Part shown: positions 11,273 through 22,700 of the stretch, piece after piece | Layout of the letters: each line of letters opens with the position of its first letter | How positions within the stretch are numbered: position 1 is the stretch's first letter | NCBI RefSeq assembly: GCF_963678635.1 | Contig: NC_087068.1 | Coordinates: 1,240,001-1,304,000 of the forward strand | DNA: 64,000 nucleotides | From: Symsagittifera roscoffensis | Lineage: Eukaryota > Xenacoelomorpha > Acoela > Convolutidae | Direction of reading: 5' to 3' | Made by a program: the position numbers and the translations under genes | Notes under the pieces: generated by a model | What the model saw: the letters and a program-made list of their open reading frames with translations, nothing else | The model's database searches: none | What the model was told of the DNA's origin: nothing

Positions 11273-11455
11273 TCAAAAAATCTTTTTTAATCTACAGTAT
11301 AAACATAAAAAATCAAAAAATAAATTCCAGTCCTGCTTAAATCTCTGAACTTTTCCAATGTCCGGGTCTAAAACTAGCCACAGTCCCGGGTAACAAAAAT
11401 TCTGATTCATACACTCTTCAAACTTCAAAAATATTGGCACCCAAACATTTTGCAC
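11273..11455 (-). CDS. Probable terminal exon of a second minus-strand gene
   Basis: An AG acceptor precedes 11455 and the frame is open in phase 0 to a stop at 11273-11275, giving 60 codons. The peptide is aromatic-rich (Val-Trp-Val-Pro, Pro-Gly-Leu-Trp-Leu-Val-Leu-Asp-Pro-Asp). It follows in phase from the candidate exon at 11528-11644. No family is recognised. The exon is short and AT-rich at its end, so the stop may lie in an intron or in a different terminal exon. Confidence 0.35.
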   Translation of the reverse strand: MQNVWVPIFLKFEECMNQNFCYPGLWLVLDPDIGKVQRFKQDWNLFFDFLCLYCRLKKIF

Positions 11456-11527
11456 CTTTTTATTGATGTTGTGCTGTAAGGAAACTCAAGAAAAAGCAGA
11501 ATCACAAAATGTAAACAACATTAAGAC

Positions 11528-11644
11528 CTGGTCATTATGAAACTGTTGGCTTCGCAGTTTCCATTTGGTCAGTTGGTAATCGTACTCAGGATCCCCCAGC
11601 TGCACGTTCAGTATATCAAATGTAAATTCAGATATGGTGCACAA
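11528..11644 (-). CDS. Probable internal exon of a second minus-strand gene
   Basis: 39 codons lie between an AG acceptor (before 11644) and a CAG|GT donor (after 11528), phase 0 to phase 0. The peptide is acidic and aromatic (Phe-Thr-Phe-Asp-Ile-Leu, Asp-Pro-Glu-Tyr-Asp-Tyr) and ends in a basic stretch. GC content is higher than the surroundings. The function is unknown. Confidence 0.4.
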
Positions 11645-12022
11645 CTCATCATGTTCAGAGTGATTTTAAGAGATCAGTTTGCCATGAATTTGGAGAATAA
11701 ATATGTCATTTCAGTTTGATGTGATCTTCTTGGGATAAATTTTTAAAAAGATTTCAGACTTTTTTGCTGGAAATTGATTATAAGTGGGGTGCTTTTTGTG
11801 TTGTTCAAACTAGTTCAATATTTAATATGCCATTCTAATCTTATCATTTTATCATATAATATTTTTCTCCAGTCCCATTTTTTCATGCTATTGTAATTTT
11901 GCTATGTCAAAAATGGGGCTTTTGGCTTCTGAAGACGCTTGGGCCCAACTAGTCTTCATTGAAGAAGTTGTTTGGCACCAATTGGCTTCGCATTAGCGTT
12001 CAATGGAAAACAGTATCCTTAC

Positions 12023-12558
12023 CCTTTCTCCGCGAACAGCCAGCGGTTCCTCCTTGAACAAACTTTTCTTCGCTTCCCGAGCAGATTTATACTCAGCGAA
12101 ACTACTTTTACTGTAGACATCCCTCTTAACGTCGGCAACTCCTCTTCCTGCGGCTGGCTTCAAATCCATGTGATCACCCCTCCCCTTCTGAGCCCCGGTG
12201 GGTTCAACAGTCACGTGAAATGGGGGCACATGCAAAGATGCCATTGGCGATGAAGGTATTACGTCATCATTAGTCGCACCACTTATTGTAGAAAGTCCGG
12301 AAGCTTCTGTTTGTAACTTCAACGTTGGCTCTCGATTCAATTTGGTCGATTCCGATTGGACCATTTCGGGAACTTGGTCCGCTTCTGATTGGTTGGTTTC
12401 CGCATCATTGTTTGGCCCATTGTTCTCTACATTAGTTTGATCTGGGTCTGCGTCAATCGTTTCAGTAGTGAAGCCTCCTTCTTGTCTTCTTTCTCTTTGA
12501 TCCCAGTCAGTTGGATTTTCATTTTCAATTGGCAGCTTCCTTTCTCCCTTTTCGTCTA
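12023..12558 (-). CDS. Large hydrophilic exon of a second minus-strand gene
   Basis: 536 nt are open from a TTGCAG acceptor (before 12558) to an AGG|GTAAGG donor (after 12023), starting one base short of a codon and ending in phase 0. About 178 residues are encoded, rich in Glu, Asn, Thr, Ser and Lys, with an acidic Asn/Asp/Glu-rich first half and a basic end that includes an Arg-Glu-Ala-Lys-Lys segment. The exon is clearly GC-richer than the flanks, the usual sign of a real exon here. No ATG exon was identified upstream; it should lie between 12.6 and 16.6 kb or be shared with the neighbouring coiled-coil gene. It is probably disordered and the function is unknown. Confidence 0.6.
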
Positions 12559-12564
12559 CTGCAA

Positions 12565-14880
12565 GCTGAAATTTTTTATGTTGCAGTTTAGCATAAATCT
12601 TACAACAGTGCGGGCTTTTTTAGCTAATTTTTCAATAAAAAACTACTTGGCTGTTTCAAAAAGTGGCCCTTTACAAATTCAACATGAGTGTAATGTAAGA
12701 TTTTTTGTTCTCTTATTGAAAATTTTGCTCAGCAGAACAGAATAGTAATGAGTCCTTAGCTTCACAAAATTTCATCATTTCTGAATTTTCATTAAAATCA
12801 TTACATATAACAAGGAAAGCCGCTTGCTGCACAAGTAGCACAAAATGCTCATAAAAAACTACAAAAAGTTTTTTGAAATTAGTGTATTTTTTATGCTGGG
12901 TCTGACAACTATAACAATGAAGAATATTAGTGATTTAATCATAACTGACAGCATTGCGACCCTGAAATTTTAAGCAAAAAACTTGAAAAAATTGTACAGT
13001 GTTTATTGCCAAGGAAGCATAACCGAAGTTTGCAAAATTAGTTTTGTATAGTAAAATTAAGTTTTTGAGCACTGAATTTGAATTATTCAGAGAGAAAACA
13101 TAGGTACACAGTAATTAACACACAAGGATTGCGCACGAGCCTTGAGGCTCAACGAGGTGAGACCCTGGAAAACCAAAAAAACCCGAGGATCAAGATGCTA
13201 ACAGTTAGAAAAAAAAATGAAATTATGTATATTGGTATTATCTACCAGAAAAGAGTTCTTAATTTTATACCTGTCTTTATTAACTTCGTTTATCTTTGAC
13301 TGTTTTCAATTGTCAGGTGGCACTTTGTCCGAAGATAAAAAGCTGTAACAATTTTTTATCCTCTGGCTGAACGACCTGTGCAGCCAATTTGTTCTTACTA
13401 GTTGTAAGTTAAGAATTTTTAATTTGCGAGCTCTCGTGCATCTACTTTGTGACAATAGGTGTTCACTCAAAAAACTAAGTGGAGATTTCTTAAGCAAATG
13501 ATTAATAGTTTTTTCATGCAACTGATCAAGAAAAATTTCAACAATGGTTTCAGTTTTGTATTTATAGTTTCATTCTAAAAATATAGTCTTGAACATCCGT
13601 TTTTACATTGGAAAAAAAATCTTTGCAGAACAATTTCTGTTGAACAGCCATATGCAAGAAAGCGAAACAAAACAAAACAACGGGCTTGGCATAAACATTA
13701 TAAAATCTCAGGAGGAATTTTCGAGAAAAAACCATCCATGTTTGATATATTGAATCAATAATACGGGGTTATTTTTGCAATTAGTATCAACATGCTAAAG
13801 AAAAGTTAAATTATGGTGCTCAATTATTTGAAAAAACCAATTTTTTCCATTTTTTTTTCATCCGAGATATACTTCGCTTTTTTTGTTTTCCAACCAAAGT
13901 TAGCTACCTGACTTTTTTGTTTTAATTGTTATTTTATTGGCTTTGCACCACAAATCTACGTTTTTCACTGTTTCTTTGCTTTCTTGTGCTGCGTTTAGAA
14001 TTTATTTGTGCAAAACAACGGATACGTGAAAGACTTTTACTGAATCCAAATGGTTCTGCTGCTAACAGATGTTAAGCGATTGAAAAGCATTTTTTCGATA
14101 GCTCTGTTTATTCATGAAAGCAAGCTTAATAGATTAATATTGGTTCGGTCCTCGTTAAAAACCTTCTTATAATAAAGTAGAACTTTGGCTAATTAGCACA
14201 AATCTCAAAATTCTCCATAGTATACAATTTGATCGAACAAATCCGCCACTGAATTGCTAATTACCTCACCACTATAATCGTTTTATGTTTTATGCAATCA
14301 CGACCAGTTAATGATTAATTTTTAGTAAATTTCATTACTTTGTCCTTATATGCGGGGTAGAGAACAAAGAAGAGACGTTCTGATTAATTCTAAAACAATT
14401 AATTTTTTCATTGATTTTGAATTTTAGCCATTTTTTCCTAATTTCAACACAAAACTAGTTGAACTCATTCAAATCTCTTGGAGGGGTTTTTTCTTTTAAA
14501 TTTCTGAAAAACTCATTAAAGTAGAGAACGGTGTTTTGGAATTACAAAGAGGCATGTTTTTTTGGTCATAGTACCACATTTTGCTCTGTTTGATAATAAA
14601 ACATCTTGGGTACTTGAATTTTTGTACTGGAATAGATTAATTTCTGATGGTTTTGAAATACACCTTTTATTTATTCTGTCTTGTTAATTGCAAAGGCGTT
14701 TAATTTTACAATTCAACTAATGTTTTTTTTGCTGAGTAGTTTTACCAGCGGTTAAAATGTTTCAAAAAATTAAAATGTAATCAATAATTCAAATGGGAGA
14801 TTTTCATTTTTTTACCAATTAATTGATTTAAAAGAAACAGGAGCTTGCAACCAATGTTATTGCTCTTTAACTTTTTTGTG
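12565..14880. other. AT-rich DNA, nothing recognised
   Basis: Homopolymer-rich sequence with short chance frames. A TTGTTTTCCA...AGCTACC motif near 13880 resembles the start of the dispersed repeat at 34862, 47878 and 61215, but too little is shared to call a copy. Confidence 0.45.
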
Positions 14881-14884
14881 AAAT

Positions 14885-15530
14885 GACTTTAACCTTTTTT
14901 TCAAATTCTACCTTCAATGCCAAGTGATCACTTATTTTACACTGAATCGTTTCCACTGTCCTCAATTTTTTTTACATATCACATAATCAAGACATGATGC
15001 GAATGCTTGTAATTTGGGTTGGTAGAGAATTTTGAACTGAAAATCTTAAAGATCTCAAGGTATTAGAATAATCGAAAACTAATTTTGAACGCTGATCAAG
15101 GATATCTACGTTGAAGTCCTTGCACAAAAGAATCTTTTTCTCGGCGGCATTTAGTTCAGTTTAAAAAATTTCCAGCTCTTGTAGGAACTTGCCAGAGATT
15201 AGTAACGCTGGTTGGAACAAAATGCAGATTGATTGTTTATCCGTGTTGCCAGCCAAAAAAAATAACCCTATGTTCTATTTCATTTTTGATAGTGGGTGTA
15301 TCTACCTGTGCGCCTTCTATCTGAAATGCCGCAATAACCCCACATTTTTTTCCTTGCTCGTTGCCTATAAAAGTTTTTTGATAAAAATTTAGGTAGTATA
15401 AGTCTAAGGGGCCGTCATCTTGTAATACTGTTTCACCAAGACTTTCTACTGTGGGTAACAAGTCTAAGCGTTCTATTCTACTTGTAAGAAGATTGTGATG
15501 GCATCTTAAAGATGGTATGCTAAAAAACAC
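14885..15530 (-). pseudogene. LINE endonuclease (EEP/APE domain) fragment
   Basis: Translated on the minus strand with a few frame changes, this stretch shows landmarks of a non-LTR retrotransposon endonuclease in order: an Asn-Leu-Leu-Thr-Ser-Arg-Ile region, a Gly-Val-Ile-Ala segment, then Leu-Cys-Lys-Asp-Phe-Asn-Val-Asp (the GDFN-type active-site motif, Gly replaced by Lys), and finally Ile-Ser-Asp-His-Leu-Ala-Leu (the SDH motif). The reverse transcriptase is not recognisable beyond it. The copy is truncated and inactive. The clade (CR1/Jockey-like) is a guess. Confidence 0.6.
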
Positions 15531-15539
15531 TGAAACCTT

Positions 15540-16059
15540 TTCGGGTTCGTGTGGTAGTTAGTTTAATTCTCGCTCTAAGCTTATTACTTGGCCTAAAATT
15601 GTTTGTCTAATTTCGAGCCAGTAAAATAGGCTAAAATTCAAAAGTTCCAAACCGGTTTTTCTCAACCGGTTTCGTTCAAGACCTGGCTAAAAGACCTTTT
15701 TTTATGATATATCACTCAATTCATACCGATGATTATTTTTGTGGTACCTAATTTTGAGTGGAAAAAAAACTAAAACACACCCGAAGACAAAGTTCTTCCC
15801 CAATTTCAATGGTCGAAGCAACAAAAAAAAGTTTTTTTTTTCCTGTGAACGTATCAAATTATTACTTGTTCAACCGTAAAATCTTACATAATTATGCATA
15901 TGAGCTCAAAAGTGATGTTGGCTTTTTGGTTTTTCAAAATTTGTCCAATGTTTTTTAAAATGGACAAAACCTGGTGGAAAGTGGATTTTCATTTAAGGTC
16001 TCCCCTATTTAGTTTGTTTTATTGAAAATTACTGAAGCATGGGATTTGAGATACAGGTT
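15540..16059. other. AT-rich DNA, nothing recognised
   Basis: No supported gene or repeat is visible; A and T runs are common. Confidence 0.4.
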
Positions 16060-16215
16060 AAACGTCGAAATATTTGGGTATGTTTCGACTTTCTCCAACT
16101 ACGTTTCGACTTTCTCAACCTATGTTTCGATTTTCTTGCTCAAAATCGGGTATGTGTTGACTTTTTTGATCTATGCTTCGAATTTCGACGGGTATGTTTC
16201 GACTTTGTGCTCGAC
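16060..16215. repeat. Degenerate minisatellite, about 20-25 bp unit
   Basis: A core TATGTTTCGACTTTCT recurs imperfectly about six times (for example 16078, 16098, 16120 and 16192). It gives parallel repetitive peptides in all forward frames, so the short ORFs here are not genes. Confidence 0.6.
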
Positions 16216-16588
16216 TTAGAATTACTTTTCGACCGTGGAAAATCAGTCTCAAAACTGCACTTGCTCGCTTTTCAAAATCGAAACAAGAGACTAGCCGGGA
16301 TATAATTCAATTTTTGTCATTAGGTGCAGGGTCACAATTAGTCAAGCCGCCAGTACTTCACAAATGGAAACGGAAATGCAATTGTAGCGAACAAAAACCT
16401 CTTAATAAGATTAATAAAATGTTTTTGGCTCTCTTCATTCGTGTCCAACACTGGCCAAAGCTAGAAAAAACTACACTTGCCAAATATGCCAGATCAGTAG
16501 ATCAAATCCAAAAAAAAGGTGGTAACAGACAGTAAACATCTCCCCCCCCCCCCCCTCTCTACTTTGAGGAATCCCCCTTTTGATTATC

Positions 16589-16777
16589 TCATTCAAAACA
16601 ACTGACTGGTTCTGATATGTTTCTATCTTTTCCCTCCTCATCTGGTTTTTCAGCTTCTTTCATTGGCTCCTCCTCCAGTGGGGGGTCCAAAGTAGAGTTC
16701 TCTTTCGTAGTCAGTTGGAACACTCGCTTGTTATTTTTATCAACAGCAGCCAATCCCGACTTCTTTTTCACGATTCC
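16589..16777 (-). CDS. Coiled-coil gene exon 19 (stop codon)
   Basis: Acceptor TTTCAG|GGA, 62 codons and TGA at 16589-16591. Basic start (Val-Lys-Lys-Lys), then a Pro/Glu-rich acidic tail. A long run of C (G on the coding strand) lies about 40 bp beyond the stop. Confidence 0.85.
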   Translation of the reverse strand, partial: GIVKKKSGLAAVDKNNKRVFQLTTKENSTLDPPLEEEPMKEAEKPDEEGKDRNISEPVSCFE

Positions 16778-19700
16778 CTGAAACAATTCATGCTTTTTAT
16801 TGCATCTTTAAGAAATTGAAAAACAAAACACATTTAGTATAAACAGCAAAAACAATATCATAAATAAAATGAGTACTTTTACTCTTGCCTGAAACCACCT
16901 CATGAAATTTATACAGACAATAAAACAATGGTTACCTTCCTTCTAGGTGTTGATTTGCCCTTAGAAGTGAAGCTTTCATCCAGGGGTTTGTGATCAAAAT
17001 CTTCCACCATCTGGGAGAAGTTCTGCAAAGAAAATGAATTTTCCAAATAAGTCTCACTGGTATTTTTGCTTCCTATTGAAAAATCTGTAATCTATTACCT
17101 TTTGAACGTTTTCGTCCGAAGAACTGATTTTTCTTCTCGAACTTGCAAATTGTTCATAGGAGAACTCTGCGGCAATGTCCTAAATTGAAGGAGAAACTCA
17201 CTTTGTGATTAGTTTGAGCACTGTTTAGTTTGATAAGGGACAATTACCTGCATTCGAGCATCTAGATTGCTGGCCACCTTATCCAACTTCTTGGCTCTTT
17301 CTTCCTGGAATTCGAACACAACATTCAACTTGTTTCAACTTCTGTAGACTTTTACAGCTGAAACTGTTTCAATTATGTTCATACTTTAACTCTTGGGTAT
17401 AATTGATTTTTTGAAACGCCAAGAATCAAAACGACGTACTGCACTTTTTTATTCGTTCGTATATTTTTTCAGACAGATTTGCTGTTTTTAAAACATTAGC
17501 CATAATTTTGTAGTTTCGTGTATAAAAAATATGTATAAGAAAACAAAAAACACGAATTGCTCAATTGGTGGACCAAGAGAACAACCTCTCCCAAGAGCAA
17601 GTTAGGTCAGAATGGCATCTTTATAGTGTTCAGGGAGTGCTCGGAAAACTAATTTGGTTGACCTAAAAAAAAAGTCGCCAAAAGTTTCAAAAGAAATTTT
17701 AAAACCCGCACCATCTCAAGAGAATCCTAGATTCGCCCCTGAATCTAATCCATGTAATGTTTTTCAGATTCTAGTTTCAGTGTTTTCGTTTTGGACAAAA
17801 AAATTCCAAAAAAAATGAAAATTTTTCGTAATACGTCTCCGAGTTTTTTTATATATTTTGAAGGCAGCCAAAATGCATTTTTCGACAAATCAATTCATAA
17901 AGTTCCGAACGTGTTGTAAGTTGGGTTTAGATTTATACTAAGAAAAGTAATTAGTCAAAAGCTTAGTGATTATTAGTACCAGCTTATGCGGTGAAGTGGG
18001 GGGCCGACACCCTTCTCAGGGACTCGACCCCCTGCCGACCCAAAATTTTGAAAATTCCTTCCCTCCTTCGAGAAAATCCTAGATCCGCACCTGCTTCTTC
18101 GGTTTATAACAATTCAAAGTGCTTTTTTTAATCAGGGGTGGATTTGGGGGGGGGGGGGGGTGTGGGGGCCGACGCCCCCTCTCAGGGATTCGACCCCCTG
18201 CCGAACCAAAGGACCCAAAAATTTTTCTGAAGGCCAAGAAATACTATCTTTAAAAGGGAGCGCGCGCCAAAAAACGCGATTTTTTGTCAAAATGTTCCAA
18301 AAAGTGCCCAAAAACGGCTTTTTTTACCTGTTTTTTTTTTAAATTTGCCTGCGGCGCTGAAAATTTGGCAAAAACAGCGTTTTTTTTACTGCTTTGGCAC
18401 AGCTCGGAAAATCAATTTGGTCGACCTAAAAAAAAATCGCCAAAATTTTTGAAAATCCGCCACCCCCCCCCCCCCCCCCCTTGAGAAAATCCTAGATCCG
18501 CTTCTGCTCCGCATACTTCATAATTACATGTTATCGAGAGTTTAGTGACAATTTAAAGTTTTAGACCTCAGCTGCAACCAACGAAAAAAAAAACATATAT
18601 TTCAACCGACTGCATGGAGAGAAAATAAGCTTTTACACGTTACCAGCCTTGAAAAAACTTGAAATATATACTTTTCAACTTTTCAGTTCCTTTTTACCAA
18701 TTGCGGCTCCCCGAATTCTCAAAGCAGATACCTTATTAAAAGTTTCAGATTATCAAAAAACATCTCCCAGAAAACACTTAGGATTTGAAATGTTGGCTTG
18801 TTTAAACCCCCCCCCCCCCCAACCGCGCACGAGCATCAATTTTATGGTATAATTAGTGAGTTAAACAATAAAACTAAAAATATTCGTCATGGCCTAATTA
18901 ATGCGCGTTTCAATTTTCATAACAATCGGACAATGTGAAAAAATTGAAGTTATAAAAATTCGCATCGGGTGAGGAAAAAAGCCAATTTTGTAAATAAAAA
19001 TTTTATATTGCAAAATTTGCAAAATATCGCAATGCGAGTTGGATCTGATGGACTGAAAAATTAGCCAGCGTACTAATAAAGTACAAGGAAAGTAAAAGAA
19101 AGGGAATTCGGGAAGATAGCGGAAGAAACTCACGGCCGCTGCCAATTGGATATCTTCCATTTCCTCATCCTCAGGCTCCTCTCCTATGGTCACTGAGGCC
19201 CTTCTTTCTAGAACATTCTTGGAGCTGCTCTCTCGCACAGTTCCTGGAATGGATAGCATGCGAGGCTTCCGAGGCGTGAACAAAATGTTGCCACTGGCTG
19301 TCTCGGTCGAGAATCGTCCACCACCTTCCTTCATTAGTTGGGAAAAACAAACAATTGTGTTAGAACTGATTAAACTGACAGATGAAAAAAGAAAAAGATG
19401 CTTGTCAGAGTCAGATCAAAAGAGATACAATATCAAAATTGTCAATGAAGATGACGAATCATTTGAAGCAAAGACACTATTCGTAATGGAAGCACAAAAT
19501 AAATAGAATATTATTGTTCAGAAAAGATGCCAGGTCTCTGATCCAAATGTGTACACACGTATTCTTAAACATGAAAAACAGTTTTCGAAGGTGAAGAAAC
19601 ACACGGAAGCAATCAATTAGTGTTCACGCGTGCACGGAAGAGGAAAGAGCGTGAACAGACATGGCAGCAGGCAGGAGAGACTAACCCAAGACTCCTCGTC

Positions 19701-22700
19701 TCTAATGTCAAATGGAGGACCTATCTCATCCTCAGTGAACTGAACAAATAGACCACATTAATGCTCTCATATACTCCAAATACGGAGTGCGGTCTGTATT
19801 CAGACAACCGTGTATTCATACTCGTCAGTAAACAGACAATTACCATATTAACTAATCAGAGTCGAGATGATAAAGCAAATTTACGAAATAAATAATTATT
19901 AAATATTCGTTTCTTCCTTGTCTCGATTCTGATTGGTTGAAACAGTATTTGTCTAAATACTGACGAGTCTGAATACGCGGTTGTCCAAATACTGCTCCGT
20001 AACCTCAAAATACATATCCAATTCGATTACCGCGACTTATTTATAGACGTTCAAGGTTGCGCTGATGTTAATTCCGAGACCAAAAATTGAAAGTCTGGAC
20101 AGGTTTTTAAAGACGCGGACAAAAAAAATAAATAAATTTTCGACGCGATGATCTGAAAATTAGTCACGACATTATCAGTCACATGTTCTGTCACGTATTC
20201 TGGATACGCGGGGTTAGCTTCTGGTAGGAACCCGGAATCCATAGACAAGCTTTTAAACATGTTCCAAAATTTAACTGGATTCCACTTACCAAATTGTTGC
20301 AGAAGCCACAAAACAATAATTGCAACTTCAATTTTTTCGGCACATTACTAAAGTCGTGGAATCCGCATTGAGCGATTGGCGATTGTAGTAAGTTGTCGGG
20401 CATTTGTGAATAGATTCCGCATTAATTAAGTGTTTTCGAAAAATGAAGGCGGATGCGAGAAAAAGTACGAGAACTGATAATCGCGGAGATAAAGGTGACT
20501 AATTTTGAGAACATCATATTACAATTACTGAGCTTGAAGTTTCAGAAAAATAACACGATGTAAGATTCAGTCTTTTGAAATTTTTGGTATTTTGAAACAT
20601 GTTTTGCTTAATCATATAGCAAAATTGAATAATTAATATTGGATTATAATTCAATACAATTTCAGAAATAATTTTTTCAAAAAATAATCGATTTTAATTG
20701 ATTATAATGGGTTTTTTGTTTCGAAAAATAGTAACCTTATAATCCATTTTTAATCGATTATAATCTCTTTTTTTGAACTTTATGGAGACCGACAATACAA
20801 ATCCATTATATTCTATTTTTTTCTCTTTTTACTGAGTGCGGGTAGTTTAATATAAAGCTGAATCGTATAATATCATTTGATTGAATTAAATTGGCTAAAT
20901 TGAATTGAATAAGTTACAGAAAATGTTTAATTTGTTAGCAAAAAATGTGCAACGGTGGGGATAGTCGAGCCGGTCGCGGTTAACTTTTCTTCGGCTGCAC
21001 TTTTCTACGATCTTTTCCTGAGTCGCGCCGGTACGCGGACAAATTTTCTCGATTTGCAAAGTCTTGAAACACTGAGCTTTGGCCGCAAACTCTGGAAATA
21101 TCAAAGGTCGATTGTGTTAGTCTTAGGAGCGGATTTAGGAAGGGGGTGGGCGGCGCGGGGGCGGACTCCATTTAAGGATTCGACCCCCTGTCAACCAAAG
21201 GTTCCCTCTTTGGTACTTTTTAAGAAATAAAGTTTTGACTGACCGACCTTAAATTTTTTCTAAAGGCGCCTTTGGCGCCAATATACACTACTTTTGGAAA
21301 GGAGTGCGCGCCAAAAAAAACGCGGTTTTTAGTCAAAACTTTCCGAAAAGAGCCCTAAAAAGTTTTTTTCTTGCCTGTTTTCTTTCAAAAGTTTGCCTGC
21401 ACAGAAACTTCAAGCCAGCTAGTTAGCATTTTGAACAATTGAAAGCTCCAATGTGCACTGATTTTTCTACTTTGCTAAGAAGAAGACGCTAAAGGAAAAG
21501 TTTGATTCGAAGCTATCCAACATCTATTCTAGTTTTCTTTCCTAGCTAAAATAACCTGGATCTCAATTTCGACCAGCTTTTGTGTCATAGCTGCTACATT
21601 GACGGCGCTTTTGCTGTTATTTAGAGTTTGCGTGAGCGCATTTCGGTTAGGTCTCTGAATGCTGCACTGGATTCCTTTAGTCACGAATAGTTTCTTCGCA
21701 ACAAAAGAAACCTCCTTTTTAGGAAAATTTGTCGCCTCCTGATTTATTTTTTCCTCCTCAGAGTTTAAATTGAACTGCTTTTAAAAACAGAAATTGAAAA
21801 AGGATCAGATTAAAAAGAGAAGAAAATGATTTTGAAACAAGATAATTTGAGAAGCAAAACTTACCACTTTTTTGTTCTTCAAAAGGTCCTGAAACAAAGC
21901 AATGTTTGAGTAAAGTGGAACGCAGAAACTGATGCAAGTTAAAAACTTAAATACAACTTAAGTATCTCAAGTCTCTAAATGCTCAAGTCTATTTCATAAC
22001 TGCAGGAGATATGATCACTTTATGGGATTTATGGTACGGGAATAAAATGGATACTTTGTCATGTGACAGACATGGCTTAAACACATGTTCTAATATTCTA
22101 ACTGAAGATGATAACGGAGTCTAGTGCAACAATGAGCTGCATATAGGCGGCCTACCTGGTATTTGGGATTTCGAACCAACGCCTGTCAAGTTTTAGATCA
22201 AAAAATTATTCCATTTTACTCAAAAAGAAATAACTTATTGAACCCACAAAAAGTCGTTACGGTACAATTCAGATTTTGCCAGATACAGTTTTTATCTTAC
22301 AACTAAGTATTTGTGAGATACGAATTCGTTGTTTTCAATGTCAACTCAATCTAAGCAGAGTAAATTATGCAGAGTAAATTGCAAATATGAACTCACGAGT
22401 TCTTCACTCATCGTCTTCGCTTCGGCCTGAAGTTGTTCGAACTGGCTCTTCGTCTCATCCAGCTCCGACTGAAAGCAAAACTAATTATTGGCTCATGTTC
22501 CATCCAGGGAATGTTTAATTCAAGGTGAAGCTAAGATGAAGTGGCTAGTATTTAAATGACTCTCAATCAAGAGATTGTTGGTTCGACTCCCAACGTGGTC
22601 TTTGCGCGCCCTGCATCAGGTTCATGGTAGCTTATGGTCGTAAACCGTTTTACCCCGCAATTCTTTTAAGCTAGTGCTTTCGGATGCAGGGAATAATAAA

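Noticed and set aside
16022..16535. Three overlapping + frames of 65-120 codons
   Set aside because: Products of the TATGTTTCGACTTTC minisatellite; repetitive in every frame.
18160..18484. Open frames of 60-66 codons
   Set aside because: They span the hAT-like MITE; the same peptides reappear in its other copies in either orientation.
22560..22600. Candidate tRNA gene
   Set aside because: The T-arm loop has an extra base, the anticodon stem is incomplete and there is no acceptor stem; better read as a SINE head.
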